Source: Thiohalocapsa sp. (GTDB lineage Bacteria > Pseudomonadota > Gammaproteobacteria > Chromatiales > Chromatiaceae). Taken from it: a stretch of DNA of 64,000 bases. Position 1 is the first letter of the stretch; each line of letters begins with the position of its first letter. The notes beneath the pieces were generated by a model, which was not told where the DNA came from, did not search any database, and saw only the letters and a list, made by a program, of their open reading frames with translations. The DNA lies in assembly GCA_028277725.1 (NCBI GenBank), contig JANQFX010000049.1:40558-104557 (forward strand), given 5' to 3'. The translations under genes and the position numbers were made by a program. This document shows, in pieces, positions 29,706-38,144 of this stretch.

Positions 29706-29995
29706 CCCGTCGTGAAGCCCTTCATGGGGCTGTAGGGAATGGTCTCGCAGGCGACCCCCGTCACCTGTGCCTGCGGAGGCCCCCGCCGCAGCCACTCGCG
29801 CAGCCGGCCGATGGTCTCGGGCTCGCCGCAGGCGGTGACCTCCACGCGGCCGTCATCCAGATTGCGGGCGTGACCGGTGAGGCCGAGACGGAGGGCCTCC
29901 TCCCGCGTAGAGGCCCTGTAGAACACGCCCTGCACCTGTCCGGCGACGGTGCAACGGACGCAGACCAGGGTTTCGTTCGGTTTGGAGTCGTTCAT
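29702..29995 (-). CDS. acyP: Acylphosphatase
   Basis: The 97-residue protein has the active-site Arg in VAGQVQGVFYRASTREEA and the catalytic Asn in GHARNLDDGRVEV. It hydrolyses the carboxyl-phosphate bond of acyl phosphates. Its TGA overlaps the proposed sfsA start, suggesting translational coupling. The thioredoxin-like gene downstream on the map ends 10 bp before its start and is transcribed in the same direction from upstream. Confidence 0.93.
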   Translation of the reverse strand: MNDSKPNETLVCVRCTVAGQVQGVFYRASTREEALRLGLTGHARNLDDGRVEVTACGEPETIGRLREWLRRGPPQAQVTGVACETIPYSPMKGFTTG

Positions 29996-30005
29996 GGCGA
30001 TCTGG

Positions 30006-30584
30006 CTACTGCCCCGCGCCTTCCTGCTCGCGCTTGTACTTGGTGAAAGTCGTGTCCTGGTAGGCCCCCTCGACGATATAGCGCCCGAGCAGCATGAACT
30101 CCTCGGCGTTGCGGGTCGCCCCGGTGTAGCGCCCCACCATGTTGCCGTCGAGGTCGAAGAACGCGAATACGGGCGTGGCGCGCACGCGCAGCCCCTTCAG
30201 CGCAAAGTCCTTCTGCGGCATGGTGGTGCCCTCGAAGTCCGTGATCTCGATGTCGCCCTCCACATCCACCGGGAAGACCAGGAAGTGCTCCTTGTAATAG
30301 TCCTGCACCTCGGGCCGATTCAGCACCGTGGTCTTCATGCGATGACAGAAGGGGCACTCGTCCATTTCGAACATCAGCAGGACACCCCTCTTCCCCTCGT
30401 CACGGGCGGTCTGCAACTCCTCGCTGAAATCGCCGAAGGTCTGGTCGAAGAAGTACTCGCCCGGGTCGCGCGTGGCACTCGCCTGCGCTGTGGCCACCGC
30501 CATCGCGACCAGCACGACGATCAGAAGGACCAGTCGAAGGGACGGAGTGAATCCCCGGCCGAGGTCGTTTGTGAAACTCTGCAT
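30006..30584 (-). CDS. Periplasmic thioredoxin-fold protein (SoxW-like)
   Basis: Translation from ATG 30584 gives 192 residues with an N-terminal signal/anchor (LRLVLLIVVLVAMAVATAQA), then a thioredoxin fold with the redox motif in MDECPFCHRM and the cis-Pro region RVRATPVFAFFD. SoxW-like proteins keep periplasmic cysteines reduced during thiosulfate oxidation. No sox genes are present here, so the partner is unknown. It precedes acyP and sfsA on the minus strand with a 10-bp gap, forming a likely three-gene unit. Confidence 0.82.
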   Translation of the reverse strand: MQSFTNDLGRGFTPSLRLVLLIVVLVAMAVATAQASATRDPGEYFFDQTFGDFSEELQTARDEGKRGVLLMFEMDECPFCHRMKTTVLNRPEVQDYYKEHFLVFPVDVEGDIEITDFEGTTMPQKDFALKGLRVRATPVFAFFDLDGNMVGRYTGATRNAEEFMLLGRYIVEGAYQDTTFTKYKREQEGAGQ

Positions 30585-30770
30585 GATGCCACCTCGAGAC
30601 TCGAACACCCGGGATTGTCGTTTGCACGACGAACCTTTGCAACGCGTCGGCGTGCCTGATTCGGGCCAGCCCGCGAGACCCGGCGACGCCATGCTCCTGG
30701 CCAGCGGCTACACTGCCGATTTGCAATGGCATCGACCGGTGATGCGGACAATGGGGGCGGAGAGTACACA

Positions 30771-32030
30771 ATGGAACTTTTGATACAGCTACTGCGGGGG
30801 GCGCTCGGCATCGGCGCACTGCTGGCCCTCGCCTGGCTGATGAGCGAAAACCGACGCGGCATCGACCGCCGGCTGGTGGTCGGCGGATTGCTGCTGCAAC
30901 TCACGCTCGCCCTGTTGCTGCTGAAGCTCCCCGTGGCGCAGCAGTTGTTCGTCGCGGCCAACGAGCTGGTGCTGGCCTTGAGCCGCGCCACCGCGTCCGG
31001 CACCGGATTCGTCTTCGGCCACCTCGGCGGCGGCCCTGCGCCCTTCGACATCGCTCATCCGCAGAACAGCTTCGTGCTCGCCTTCCGCGCCCTGCCGCTG
31101 GTGCTGGTCATCGGCGCCCTGTCGTCGCTGCTGTTCCATTGGCGCGTGCTGCCGCTCGTGGTGCGCGGCTTCGCGCTCATGTTGCAACGCGGGCTCGGGG
31201 TGGGCGGCGCGCTCGGCCTCGGCGCGGCCGCCAATGTCTTCATAGGGATGGTCGAGGCGCCGCTCCTGGTGAAACCCTATGTGGCCGGCATGAGCCGGGG
31301 CACGTTGTTTGCACTCATGACCACGGGCATGGCGACCATCGCCGGCACCGTCATGGTGCTCTACGCAACGCTCATCGGCGACGCGGTGCCCAATGCCATC
31401 GGCCACATCCTGACCGCGTCGCTCATCAACGCCGCTGGCGCGCTCGTCGTCGCGGGCATCATGGTGCCGCAGCCCGCGAGCGCCCACGCAGACCCGCTCC
31501 CCCAGCTACCTCACCAGGATGGGAGCGCCATGGACGCCATCACCCGCGGCGCGCTCGACGCGATGCCGCTGCTGCTCAACATCGTCGCCATGCTCATCGT
31601 CATGGTGGCCTTCGTGAGTCTCGGCAACGAGCTGCTCGGCCTGCTGCCCGCGGTGAATGGCGCACCCCTGACCTTGGAGCGTGGGCTCGGCTGGGTCTTT
31701 GCACCGGTTGTCTGGCTGATCGGGATTCCGTGGCAGGAGGCAGCGGCGGCGGGGCAGCTGATGGGCATCAAGACCGTATTGAACGAGTTGCTGGCCTACG
31801 CCCAACTGGCGTCATTGCCGCAGGACGCCCTCGGCGAGCGTTCACGCCTGATCATGACCTACGCCCTGTGCGGCTTCGCCAACTTCGGCAGCCTCGGCAT
31901 CATGCTCGGCGGGCTCGGCGGTCTGGTGCCCGAACGGCGCGCGGAGATCGCCGGGCTCGGGCTTCGATCCATCGTCGCCGGCACCTTGGCGACCCTGATG
32001 ACCGGCGCCTGGGTGGGGATGCTGCTGTAG
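30771..32030 (+). CDS. Concentrative nucleoside transporter (NupC/CNT family)
   Basis: The 419-residue membrane protein contains about ten hydrophobic helices and CNT-family motifs FVLAFRALPLVL, NVFIGMVEAPLLVKPYV, SRGTLFALMTTGMATIAGTVM and YALCGFANFGSLGIMLGGL. These couple nucleoside uptake to an ion gradient. GGAG lies 9 nt before ATG 30771. The gene stands alone between divergent and convergent neighbours. Confidence 0.9.
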   Translation: MELLIQLLRGALGIGALLALAWLMSENRRGIDRRLVVGGLLLQLTLALLLLKLPVAQQLFVAANELVLALSRATASGTGFVFGHLGGGPAPFDIAHPQNSFVLAFRALPLVLVIGALSSLLFHWRVLPLVVRGFALMLQRGLGVGGALGLGAAANVFIGMVEAPLLVKPYVAGMSRGTLFALMTTGMATIAGTVMVLYATLIGDAVPNAIGHILTASLINAAGALVVAGIMVPQPASAHADPLPQLPHQDGSAMDAITRGALDAMPLLLNIVAMLIVMVAFVSLGNELLGLLPAVNGAPLTLERGLGWVFAPVVWLIGIPWQEAAAAGQLMGIKTVLNELLAYAQLASLPQDALGERSRLIMTYALCGFANFGSLGIMLGGLGGLVPERRAEIAGLGLRSIVAGTLATLMTGAWVGMLL

Positions 32031-32088
32031 CCGCAGACGCGACGATCATGACGCGTCGGTCCGAGGCGAAGCCCCGCCGGAAATCCGC

Positions 32089-33003
32089 TCAGTCCAGGCG
32101 GGCCTTCGGCTCGTCGAGCACGAACATGGGCTTGCTCTCCGGTCCGGTGTCGTGCACCGAGGGGTCCAGGGCCCGATTCCTGAGCGAGGGGCTGACCTTC
32201 AGCGACAGCGTGGACAGGTCGACCCGGCGCATGCGGCGCGCCTGCTCCCGCGGCGACAACGCCCGCCCCATGCGGGCCTTGCGGGGGCCGGAAGGCCCGG
32301 CCCGCGCCATCTCGGGCGTCAGGGTCACGCCGGTGAGCTGACGGGCCTTGCTGGAGTAGATACCCACGCCCTTGCTGCGCAGATAGGAACTCAGCACGCT
32401 GTGGGTGTAGCGCTGGGTCTCGGCGTAGGTCACAAAGCCGCGGTGTCGTTCCAGCGCACCCTCGCCCGCGTTGTAGGCCATCACCGCCTTGCCGACGCCG
32501 TAGCGGGACACGAGCCTCTTCAGGTGGCGAGTGCCGACACGCATGTTGGTCTCCGCATCGAACAGATCGGACACGGAGCGCACGCCATAGTCTGCCGCGG
32601 TGGCCGGCATCAACTGCATCAGCCCGACGGCGCCCGCATGTGAGACCGCGTGCGAGTTGTAATTGGACTCGGCGCGGACCACCGCATGCACCAGCGACGA
32701 CTCCAGCCCGTAGCGCTTCGCATAACGGCTGATCAGCTTGTTGACGGTGCCGCGGCTCGCCCGGGCACGGCTGGGCGGGCGCGGCAGGGCGGGGCGCCGT
32801 GTTTCTTGTGAGGTGCCCTCGGGGGACGCGGAACCTCGGACCCCGATCTCCCCCGCGACGGCCAGTGCGCCCAAGGGACCACCTAGGGGTCCAACGAGGG
32901 GACCGATGGCGGCACAGATGCCGAACGCGAGTGCAACCAGTGGTCGCGCCGACCGGATGACGCAGCGACCCGACACCACCTCAAATGGCTCGACCTGTTG
33001 CAT
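32089..33003 (-). CDS. Lytic transglycosylase, SLT domain
   Basis: The 304-residue exported protein has an N-terminal hydrophobic segment (RPLVALAFGICAAIGPLVGPLGG) and an SLT domain. The catalytic Glu is in HAVVRAESNYNSHAVSHAGAVGLMQLMP, followed by RVGTRHLKRLV and KAVMAYNAGEGALERH. It would cleave peptidoglycan to 1,6-anhydro products in the periplasm. The C-terminal 80 residues are basic and disordered. It is divergent from the unknown gene at 33292. Confidence 0.88.
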   Translation of the reverse strand: MQQVEPFEVVSGRCVIRSARPLVALAFGICAAIGPLVGPLGGPLGALAVAGEIGVRGSASPEGTSQETRRPALPRPPSRARASRGTVNKLISRYAKRYGLESSLVHAVVRAESNYNSHAVSHAGAVGLMQLMPATAADYGVRSVSDLFDAETNMRVGTRHLKRLVSRYGVGKAVMAYNAGEGALERHRGFVTYAETQRYTHSVLSSYLRSKGVGIYSSKARQLTGVTLTPEMARAGPSGPRKARMGRALSPREQARRMRRVDLSTLSLKVSPSLRNRALDPSVHDTGPESKPMFVLDEPKARLD

Positions 33004-33291
33004 AGAGGCAACTCATGCGATGTTTTTCTTGGACCAATCATAGCCCCTAACCGGGCAGTACCCAAGGTCTGTCAGCAGGTTGCACCAACAACCGAAGACA
33101 TCGTGGAAAGTTGCAAAGCCACACCCGCCGGGCGGAGAATAGCGGGGCCGGCGCGCGAAACCCGAGTCGCCCCCAACATCGCCGCCCAGCAGATCACCGC
33201 TCAGCGGGCCACGGATGTTCCGAACTGGCGGCGATACAGCACGCAACGCCAGCCCTCGCGGTCATCGCCAAGCCGGAGCCGACCTCCCGCC

Positions 33292-34245
33292 ATGCCATCG
33301 GAGCTCGAACAGCCGCCCCAGGCCCCCAGTCTCCCCGAAAACGGCACCATCGCGGAGGTCGACGGCCGCACCTGTATCCACTTGGACGGCTACTGGATCA
33401 AGTACTACGAGCCGCCGCCCGAAAGCTTGGCCGCCAAGAAGGCCCTGATCGAGGCCCTGACCCGACGATTGTTCAATCATGTCGAGCACGGCATCAATAT
33501 CCCCGGCATCAGGCTGGCGGAGGCCCGGGCCGCCTACGAACGCGAGACCGATCCCGACCGCAAGCGGGTCAACGGCGCCATGCTCGCCGGGGCGCTGTTC
33601 AACCGCGCGGCGACCATCTTCACCAAGCTCGTGGAGCTACAGGCGGACGGCGTCGAGATCGAGCCCGATGACGCCCTGATGCACGAGTGCGGGGACTACC
33701 TGCTTCAAGCCCTCGAGCTCGGACGGCTGGTGCGGCACCGCGGCGGCGACGAGGGCATCGACGAGCTCTGGGGGGAGCCCTTCAAGGCCTTCAGCCAGCC
33801 CATCGCGACCTTCTACCAGAGCCGCTATCTGAAGATCGCGCAGACCATGCGCGATATCGACCGCATCACCGCGACCCTCGCCACCACCTTCGAGGGCAGT
33901 CACCAGCTCCCGGCGCTGAAACCACTACTGGAGGAGCTCGGGGAGTGTGCCAAGCGCAAATGCGAGATCCTGCGCACGGACCCGGACGTCTTCTCGGTCT
34001 GGCCGGCCTTCGTCGTCACCAGCGAGAAGCTGCGCAACGTCCAACCGCGATTGCCCGCGGCGCCGACCCTCGCGCAGATCCACGAGGCCCAGGAGAGCAA
34101 TCGCATCCTCAAGGCCGGCACGGCACTGATCAAGCACATCGTGCGCGCCAGGGTGCCGATGCCGAAGAGCACGCGCGAACTCATCGATCGATGCGATCGA
34201 TTCCGCCGCACCTACCTCGAGCCAGGGCTGGCATCACATCCCTGA
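33292..34245 (+). CDS. Unrecognised cytoplasmic protein (317 aa)
   Basis: ATG 33292 (MPSELEQPPQAPSLPENG) is a better start than the track's 32998, which lies in the divergent promoter. The protein is mainly helical, with GRTCIHLDGYWIKYYEPPPESLAAKKALIEALTRRLFNHVEHGI at the N-terminus. It has no signal peptide, membrane helix or catalytic motif I can name. Codon use and GC pattern look like the neighbours. The gene is convergent with the ATP-grasp cluster. Function is unknown. Confidence 0.65.
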   Translation: MPSELEQPPQAPSLPENGTIAEVDGRTCIHLDGYWIKYYEPPPESLAAKKALIEALTRRLFNHVEHGINIPGIRLAEARAAYERETDPDRKRVNGAMLAGALFNRAATIFTKLVELQADGVEIEPDDALMHECGDYLLQALELGRLVRHRGGDEGIDELWGEPFKAFSQPIATFYQSRYLKIAQTMRDIDRITATLATTFEGSHQLPALKPLLEELGECAKRKCEILRTDPDVFSVWPAFVVTSEKLRNVQPRLPAAPTLAQIHEAQESNRILKAGTALIKHIVRARVPMPKSTRELIDRCDRFRRTYLEPGLASHP

Positions 34246-34292
34246 GCGAACGCCCGACGCAGCGCCGGACCGATCCGCCTGCCCCACTCTGG

Positions 34293-35543
34293 TCAACCAG
34301 GCTTGGCGTTCGCCGTCGACTCGGGCTTGTGCCTGATGCGGGGACGCACCACCAGCACCCGAGGAGCCGACGCGCCCGATGGCTCCTGCGCCTGATCCGA
34401 AGGCGAATCGGGTCCAGGTTGCGATAGGGGTTCCGATAGAGGTTCCGCCGGGGGCTCCGATGGCGGCTCGGACACGAGCTTCGGCAGGGGCTCGCGCGAT
34501 GGCTCCGGCTCAGGCAAGGTGTCCGCTCCCGCGGGCGGCATGGCCTGCGCCCGATCGATCCCATCCGCGTCGTCATCCCCGGCGAGCATCCGACCGAGTT
34601 CGACGCGCTCGGTCACGTCCGTCGGCAGCGTCGACATCGCCTCGATGCGCTCGAGACGCCGCATCAGCCCGCACTGGTTGGCGATCTGGATGGCGAGCCC
34701 CGGCCGGGCGTTGACCTCCAGCATCATGGGTCCGCGCTGTTCGTCCAGCACCAGATCGACGCCGCAATAGCCGAGTCCGGTGAGATCGGCACAACGCGCA
34801 CCGATGACCAGCAGCTCATCCCACCCGGGAATTGCATGGCCGGACAGCCTGGTGCCGAAATCCGGGTGTTCGTCCACGATCTGGTCCCGCACCACCCCGT
34901 GCCCGGTCACACCGCTACCCAGTGCAATCCCGACACCAACCGCACCTTGGTGCAGATTGGCCTTGCCATCCGAGCCGCGGGTCGGCAGACGGACCATGGC
35001 CATGGCAGGGATACCGCGAAAGATCAGCAGCCGCACGTCCGGGACGCCGCGATAACTGATGGATTCGAACAGGCGGCTCGGCTGCACGCGATACTCGATC
35101 ATCGCCGCATCCGGCACGCCGCCGAGGGAATGCACGCCGCTCAGCACGTTGGAGACGAAGTACTCCAGATCGCGCAGCGACAGCGCCCGACCGTCGCCCT
35201 TGATGAACAGGTCCCGACGCCGGTCGGTCACCACCAGCACGCCGTCGCCGCCGCTTCCGTGCGCGGGTTTGATGACGAAGGAGCCCAATCCACGGAGCAG
35301 TCGGTCCAGGTGGACCAGCTCGCCCTGGAAGCGCACCGCTCCATACAACTGCGGCACGGCGAGGCCGGCCTCCAGGGCCAGACGCTTGGTGGTGAGCTTG
35401 TCGTCCACCAGCGGGTACTTGCTGCGCGCGTTGTAGCGCATGACGTAGCGCCGATTGCGCGCATTGATGCCGAGCACGCCGGCGTGCTTCAGTGCCGACC
35501 AGTGCCCGAGCCAACCAAGGCCGCCAAACCGGTCCTTGGCCAC
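34293..35543 (-). CDS. Alpha-L-glutamate ligase-like protein (RimK-type ATP-grasp)
   Basis: The 416-residue protein is an ATP-grasp ligase with NARNRRYVMRYNARSKYPLVDDKLTTKRLALEAGL, the ATP-binding FVIKPAHGSGGDGVLVV and the metal-binding end MMLEVNARPGLAIQIAN. The last 90 residues are a Pro/Glu/Ser-rich low-complexity tail. It ends an operon-like trio with a UUP1-type membrane protein (3-bp gap) and a retropepsin-like protein. Such trios recur in gammaproteobacteria, and in pseudomonads have been tied to envelope or osmotic stress. The amino acid attached and its acceptor are unknown. Confidence 0.85.
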   Translation of the reverse strand: MAKDRFGGLGWLGHWSALKHAGVLGINARNRRYVMRYNARSKYPLVDDKLTTKRLALEAGLAVPQLYGAVRFQGELVHLDRLLRGLGSFVIKPAHGSGGDGVLVVTDRRRDLFIKGDGRALSLRDLEYFVSNVLSGVHSLGGVPDAAMIEYRVQPSRLFESISYRGVPDVRLLIFRGIPAMAMVRLPTRGSDGKANLHQGAVGVGIALGSGVTGHGVVRDQIVDEHPDFGTRLSGHAIPGWDELLVIGARCADLTGLGYCGVDLVLDEQRGPMMLEVNARPGLAIQIANQCGLMRRLERIEAMSTLPTDVTERVELGRMLAGDDDADGIDRAQAMPPAGADTLPEPEPSREPLPKLVSEPPSEPPAEPLSEPLSQPGPDSPSDQAQEPSGASAPRVLVVRPRIRHKPESTANAKPG

Positions 35544-35546
35544 GAC

Positions 35547-37085
35547 TCAGCGCGCCCCGCGCAGACCGGCGAAGCGCACCAGCTCCGTCAGCCGGTAACC
35601 GCTGTAGGCGCCCAGCATCAGGGTCGCCGACAGCACCACGAGCAACAACTCCGGGAAGTAGAACATCAGGTGATCCAAATGCGTCTGGTTCATCACGAAA
35701 TAACCGCAGACGGCCACGAACAGCGAGCCCATGGTCTCCTTCAAGGTCTCGCCAAATCCGCGCTCCTCCCAGACGATGGACATGCGCTCGATGGTCATGG
35801 CCAGGATCACCATCGGGAACAGGGCGATGGACAGCCCCTGCTCCAGCCCCAGCCGGAAACTCAATACCGTGATCCCGAGCATCAGACAGACCACGACCAC
35901 CAGGATCGCGGCCAGCCGTGGAACCAGCAGCAGCCGCAGCTGGGCGAGCATGAGCCGCAGCGACAGGCCGATCAGCACCAGTGTCAGGAACAGGGCCACA
36001 CCCCAGAGCAGCTGCGTCTCTCGGAATGCCAGGGCGATCAGGATCGGCATGAAGGTGCCGAAGGTGGGTACGCCGACGACGACGCGCAGGAAGGCGACCA
36101 CCAACGCGCCGAGCGGCAACATCAGGACCACGTGATACAGGTTCTGCACCGACACGGGCAGCCGCGACAGGCTGATTCCGAACGGCTCCACCCGGAAGTC
36201 CGCGCCGGTGAGCTCGGCGACGTCCATCTGCGGCACGCGCGTCTGCGTGGTCGAGAAGCTGCTGCCGACGTCACGCACGCCGCTGGTGCGTAAGAGATCG
36301 GCGCTGTCGTAGCGCCAGATGAAGAAGCCCGGCGGATAGCCGGGGGTGCCCGTGGCCGCGTCGTAGCCGCGCCACTGGTAACCGTTGTGCACCTCGAGCC
36401 AGGGAATCAGGCGCGCATCCACGCTCGGGCGCTCCAGCGGCAGGCCGTAGGCGATGCGCGCCGGGATGCGCGCGCCGGCGAGGATCTCAGCGACCAGATG
36501 CGCCCAGCTGCGGCGGTCGTCGACGTTGCGGATGACCTTGACGTTCTCGTCGTCGCCGTCGGCGAGCAGCAACAGGGTCTGCTCCGTGAACGAGAACACA
36601 TCCGCCGATTGCGCCCTGGCCTGCTTCAGCACGGCCTGGATGGCGGAGGCCAGGGGCTCCTTGTAGTCCGGCACCGGCGGAAACGGCGGCACCGAGGCAT
36701 CGGTGAGTACCTCGTCCCCCAGGACCTTGGCCTGGTAGTAGAGCGCCTGCTCGGTCCTCGGCGTGCGCCGCAGCGTCCAGGTCGCGGTGCGCGGCGAGCC
36801 GTTGGCGTCCAGGATGGCGAGTCCATAGCCTCGCGAGACAAAATTCTCGTCGATGACCCGCTGCATGGACACCGGTACGGGCAGCAGGAAGTCCACCTTC
36901 GAGCCGCTGCCCTCGCCCTCGAAGCCGATGCGCGCCTCCACGGTCCAAACCGAGGTGGTCAACTCCGGCAGCAGCGGCACCTGGTAGCGCCAGACCTTGA
37001 TGGCCGTCATGCCGAGCCCGACCGCGGCGAGCAGCAGCGCAATCATCGCCAGTGGCGACAACCGCGCGAAGAAGGATGGGTTCAT
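35547..37085 (-). CDS. UUP1-family inactive-transglutaminase/7TM membrane protein
   Basis: The 512-residue protein has an N-terminal membrane helix (LAMIALLLAAVGLGMTAIKVW). A periplasmic transglutaminase-like domain (residues 40-260) follows, with RSWAHLVAEILAGARIPARIAYG, LIPWLEVHNGYQWRGYD but without an evident complete Cys-His-Asp triad. Seven hydrophobic helices complete it (for example LPLGALVVAFLRVVVGVPTFGTFMP). It is the middle gene of a retropepsin/UUP1/ATP-grasp trio. A role in sensing or presenting a periplasmic peptide is plausible but inferred. Confidence 0.82.
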   Translation of the reverse strand: MNPSFFARLSPLAMIALLLAAVGLGMTAIKVWRYQVPLLPELTTSVWTVEARIGFEGEGSGSKVDFLLPVPVSMQRVIDENFVSRGYGLAILDANGSPRTATWTLRRTPRTEQALYYQAKVLGDEVLTDASVPPFPPVPDYKEPLASAIQAVLKQARAQSADVFSFTEQTLLLLADGDDENVKVIRNVDDRRSWAHLVAEILAGARIPARIAYGLPLERPSVDARLIPWLEVHNGYQWRGYDAATGTPGYPPGFFIWRYDSADLLRTSGVRDVGSSFSTTQTRVPQMDVAELTGADFRVEPFGISLSRLPVSVQNLYHVVLMLPLGALVVAFLRVVVGVPTFGTFMPILIALAFRETQLLWGVALFLTLVLIGLSLRLMLAQLRLLLVPRLAAILVVVVCLMLGITVLSFRLGLEQGLSIALFPMVILAMTIERMSIVWEERGFGETLKETMGSLFVAVCGYFVMNQTHLDHLMFYFPELLLVVLSATLMLGAYSGYRLTELVRFAGLRGAR

Positions 37086-37099
37086 ACGTCCTTATCCGG

Positions 37100-37594
37100 T
37101 CAAAGCGGGCACTCGTAGCGGAAGACGAAGGTCTCTGCCGAGTTGACCGTGAAATGGTCCTTCAGGAAACTCCGCCCCAACAACACCGGGTAGTTGAGGT
37201 TCGAGCGGTCGTCGAGGCTGAATTCCGCGTCCATCAGCTCGCCGTCGATGCAGAACGCGAGCTTCACCTTGATCCGCTCCTCCGGGGGCTTGCCCGGGCT
37301 GCGCTTGATGCGCACCTCACCCTCGATGGGCAGATCGTAGGTGAGTTTCGGCCCCTGCTGCTCCGTGTGGTCCCTATACAACGTGAACCGGACTCGCTCG
37401 ACACCGCCACGCTCGAAGCGCTCGACGTCGATGGCGTGGATCGCCGAGGACTTGGCACCGGTATCGAGCTTGGCCGTGACCCGCACCCGGTGCGGCTCGA
37501 GCCGAATGCTCTGCAACCAGCCAGCCTCACGCAGTTCGCCCGCGTTGGATAGCACGGGGAGAAAACCCAGAAACGACAGCAATAGAATGCGCAT
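37100..37594 (-). CDS. Retropepsin-like aspartic protease (RimB/DUF785 family)
   Basis: The 164-residue protein has a signal peptide (LLLSFLGFLPVLSNA) and the single retropepsin active-site motif in KLDTGAKSSAIHA, then NYPVLLGRSFLKDHFTVN with the hydrophobic-hydrophobic-Gly signature. It is often annotated as an ATP-dependent zinc protease, but the DTGA motif indicates an aspartic fold. It is the first gene of the trio, 14 bp before the UUP1-type gene, and probably acts in the periplasm. Confidence 0.85.
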   Translation of the reverse strand: MRILLLSFLGFLPVLSNAGELREAGWLQSIRLEPHRVRVTAKLDTGAKSSAIHAIDVERFERGGVERVRFTLYRDHTEQQGPKLTYDLPIEGEVRIKRSPGKPPEERIKVKLAFCIDGELMDAEFSLDDRSNLNYPVLLGRSFLKDHFTVNSAETFVFRYECPL

Positions 37595-38144
37595 GGGTGA
37601 CAGCCGTATGACTCAAGGGCATCTCGAACCTCTACGAGACGCCCGCGCGACGCGGAAACCGCGTCATGGCCAGAGCAGGGCTCTTCGCGTCTCGAAGACC
37701 GCCATGGAAGGCGCTAGTCGAGGTCCCCTCAAGGCGCGGCGCCCGCAGGAGGGCCGGACCGCGGTGGGATCGAGGGGGCAACCGCTTGTATTCGCTGGCT
37801 CGGCCGAGCACGGGGCACCGCGCCCAATGGCCCCAGACCCCTCGGGGATATGAGCCTATCCTCGATGTTGCTTTTCAGCAAGTGCGCTGAGGCCGAGTGT
37901 TGCATCCAGCTCAAGGCCCCTGTCGATTCGCACCCGCTCGACACCGGCGGATGAGCGATAATCGGCTCAATGGTCCAGCAACAGCCGCGCAGCCCGACAT
38001 GACCCCGAACGAGCCCGGGACCCCAACCCGACACCCCGCGCCCGCAAACACCCGCCAGGCACGGTATCTAGACACATCGGATCCTGCGCCTTCGCGCCCG
38101 GTGCCCCGTGCCCCGGCAACGGTGACGGCGGCACATCGGCGACC
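37595..38144. other. Divergent intergenic region with a stem-loop
   Basis: The 550-bp region separates the retropepsin trio from the DUF4407 gene and should carry both promoters. A perfect hairpin GACGCGG-AAA-CCGCGTC lies at 37649-37665 without a T-tract. No RNA or protein gene could be supported. Confidence 0.4.

Noticed and set aside
34836-36293. 485-codon + strand frame with Gln/His-rich sequence
   Set aside because: Antisense shadow of the ATP-grasp and UUP1-type genes; no ribosome-binding site or recognisable domain.
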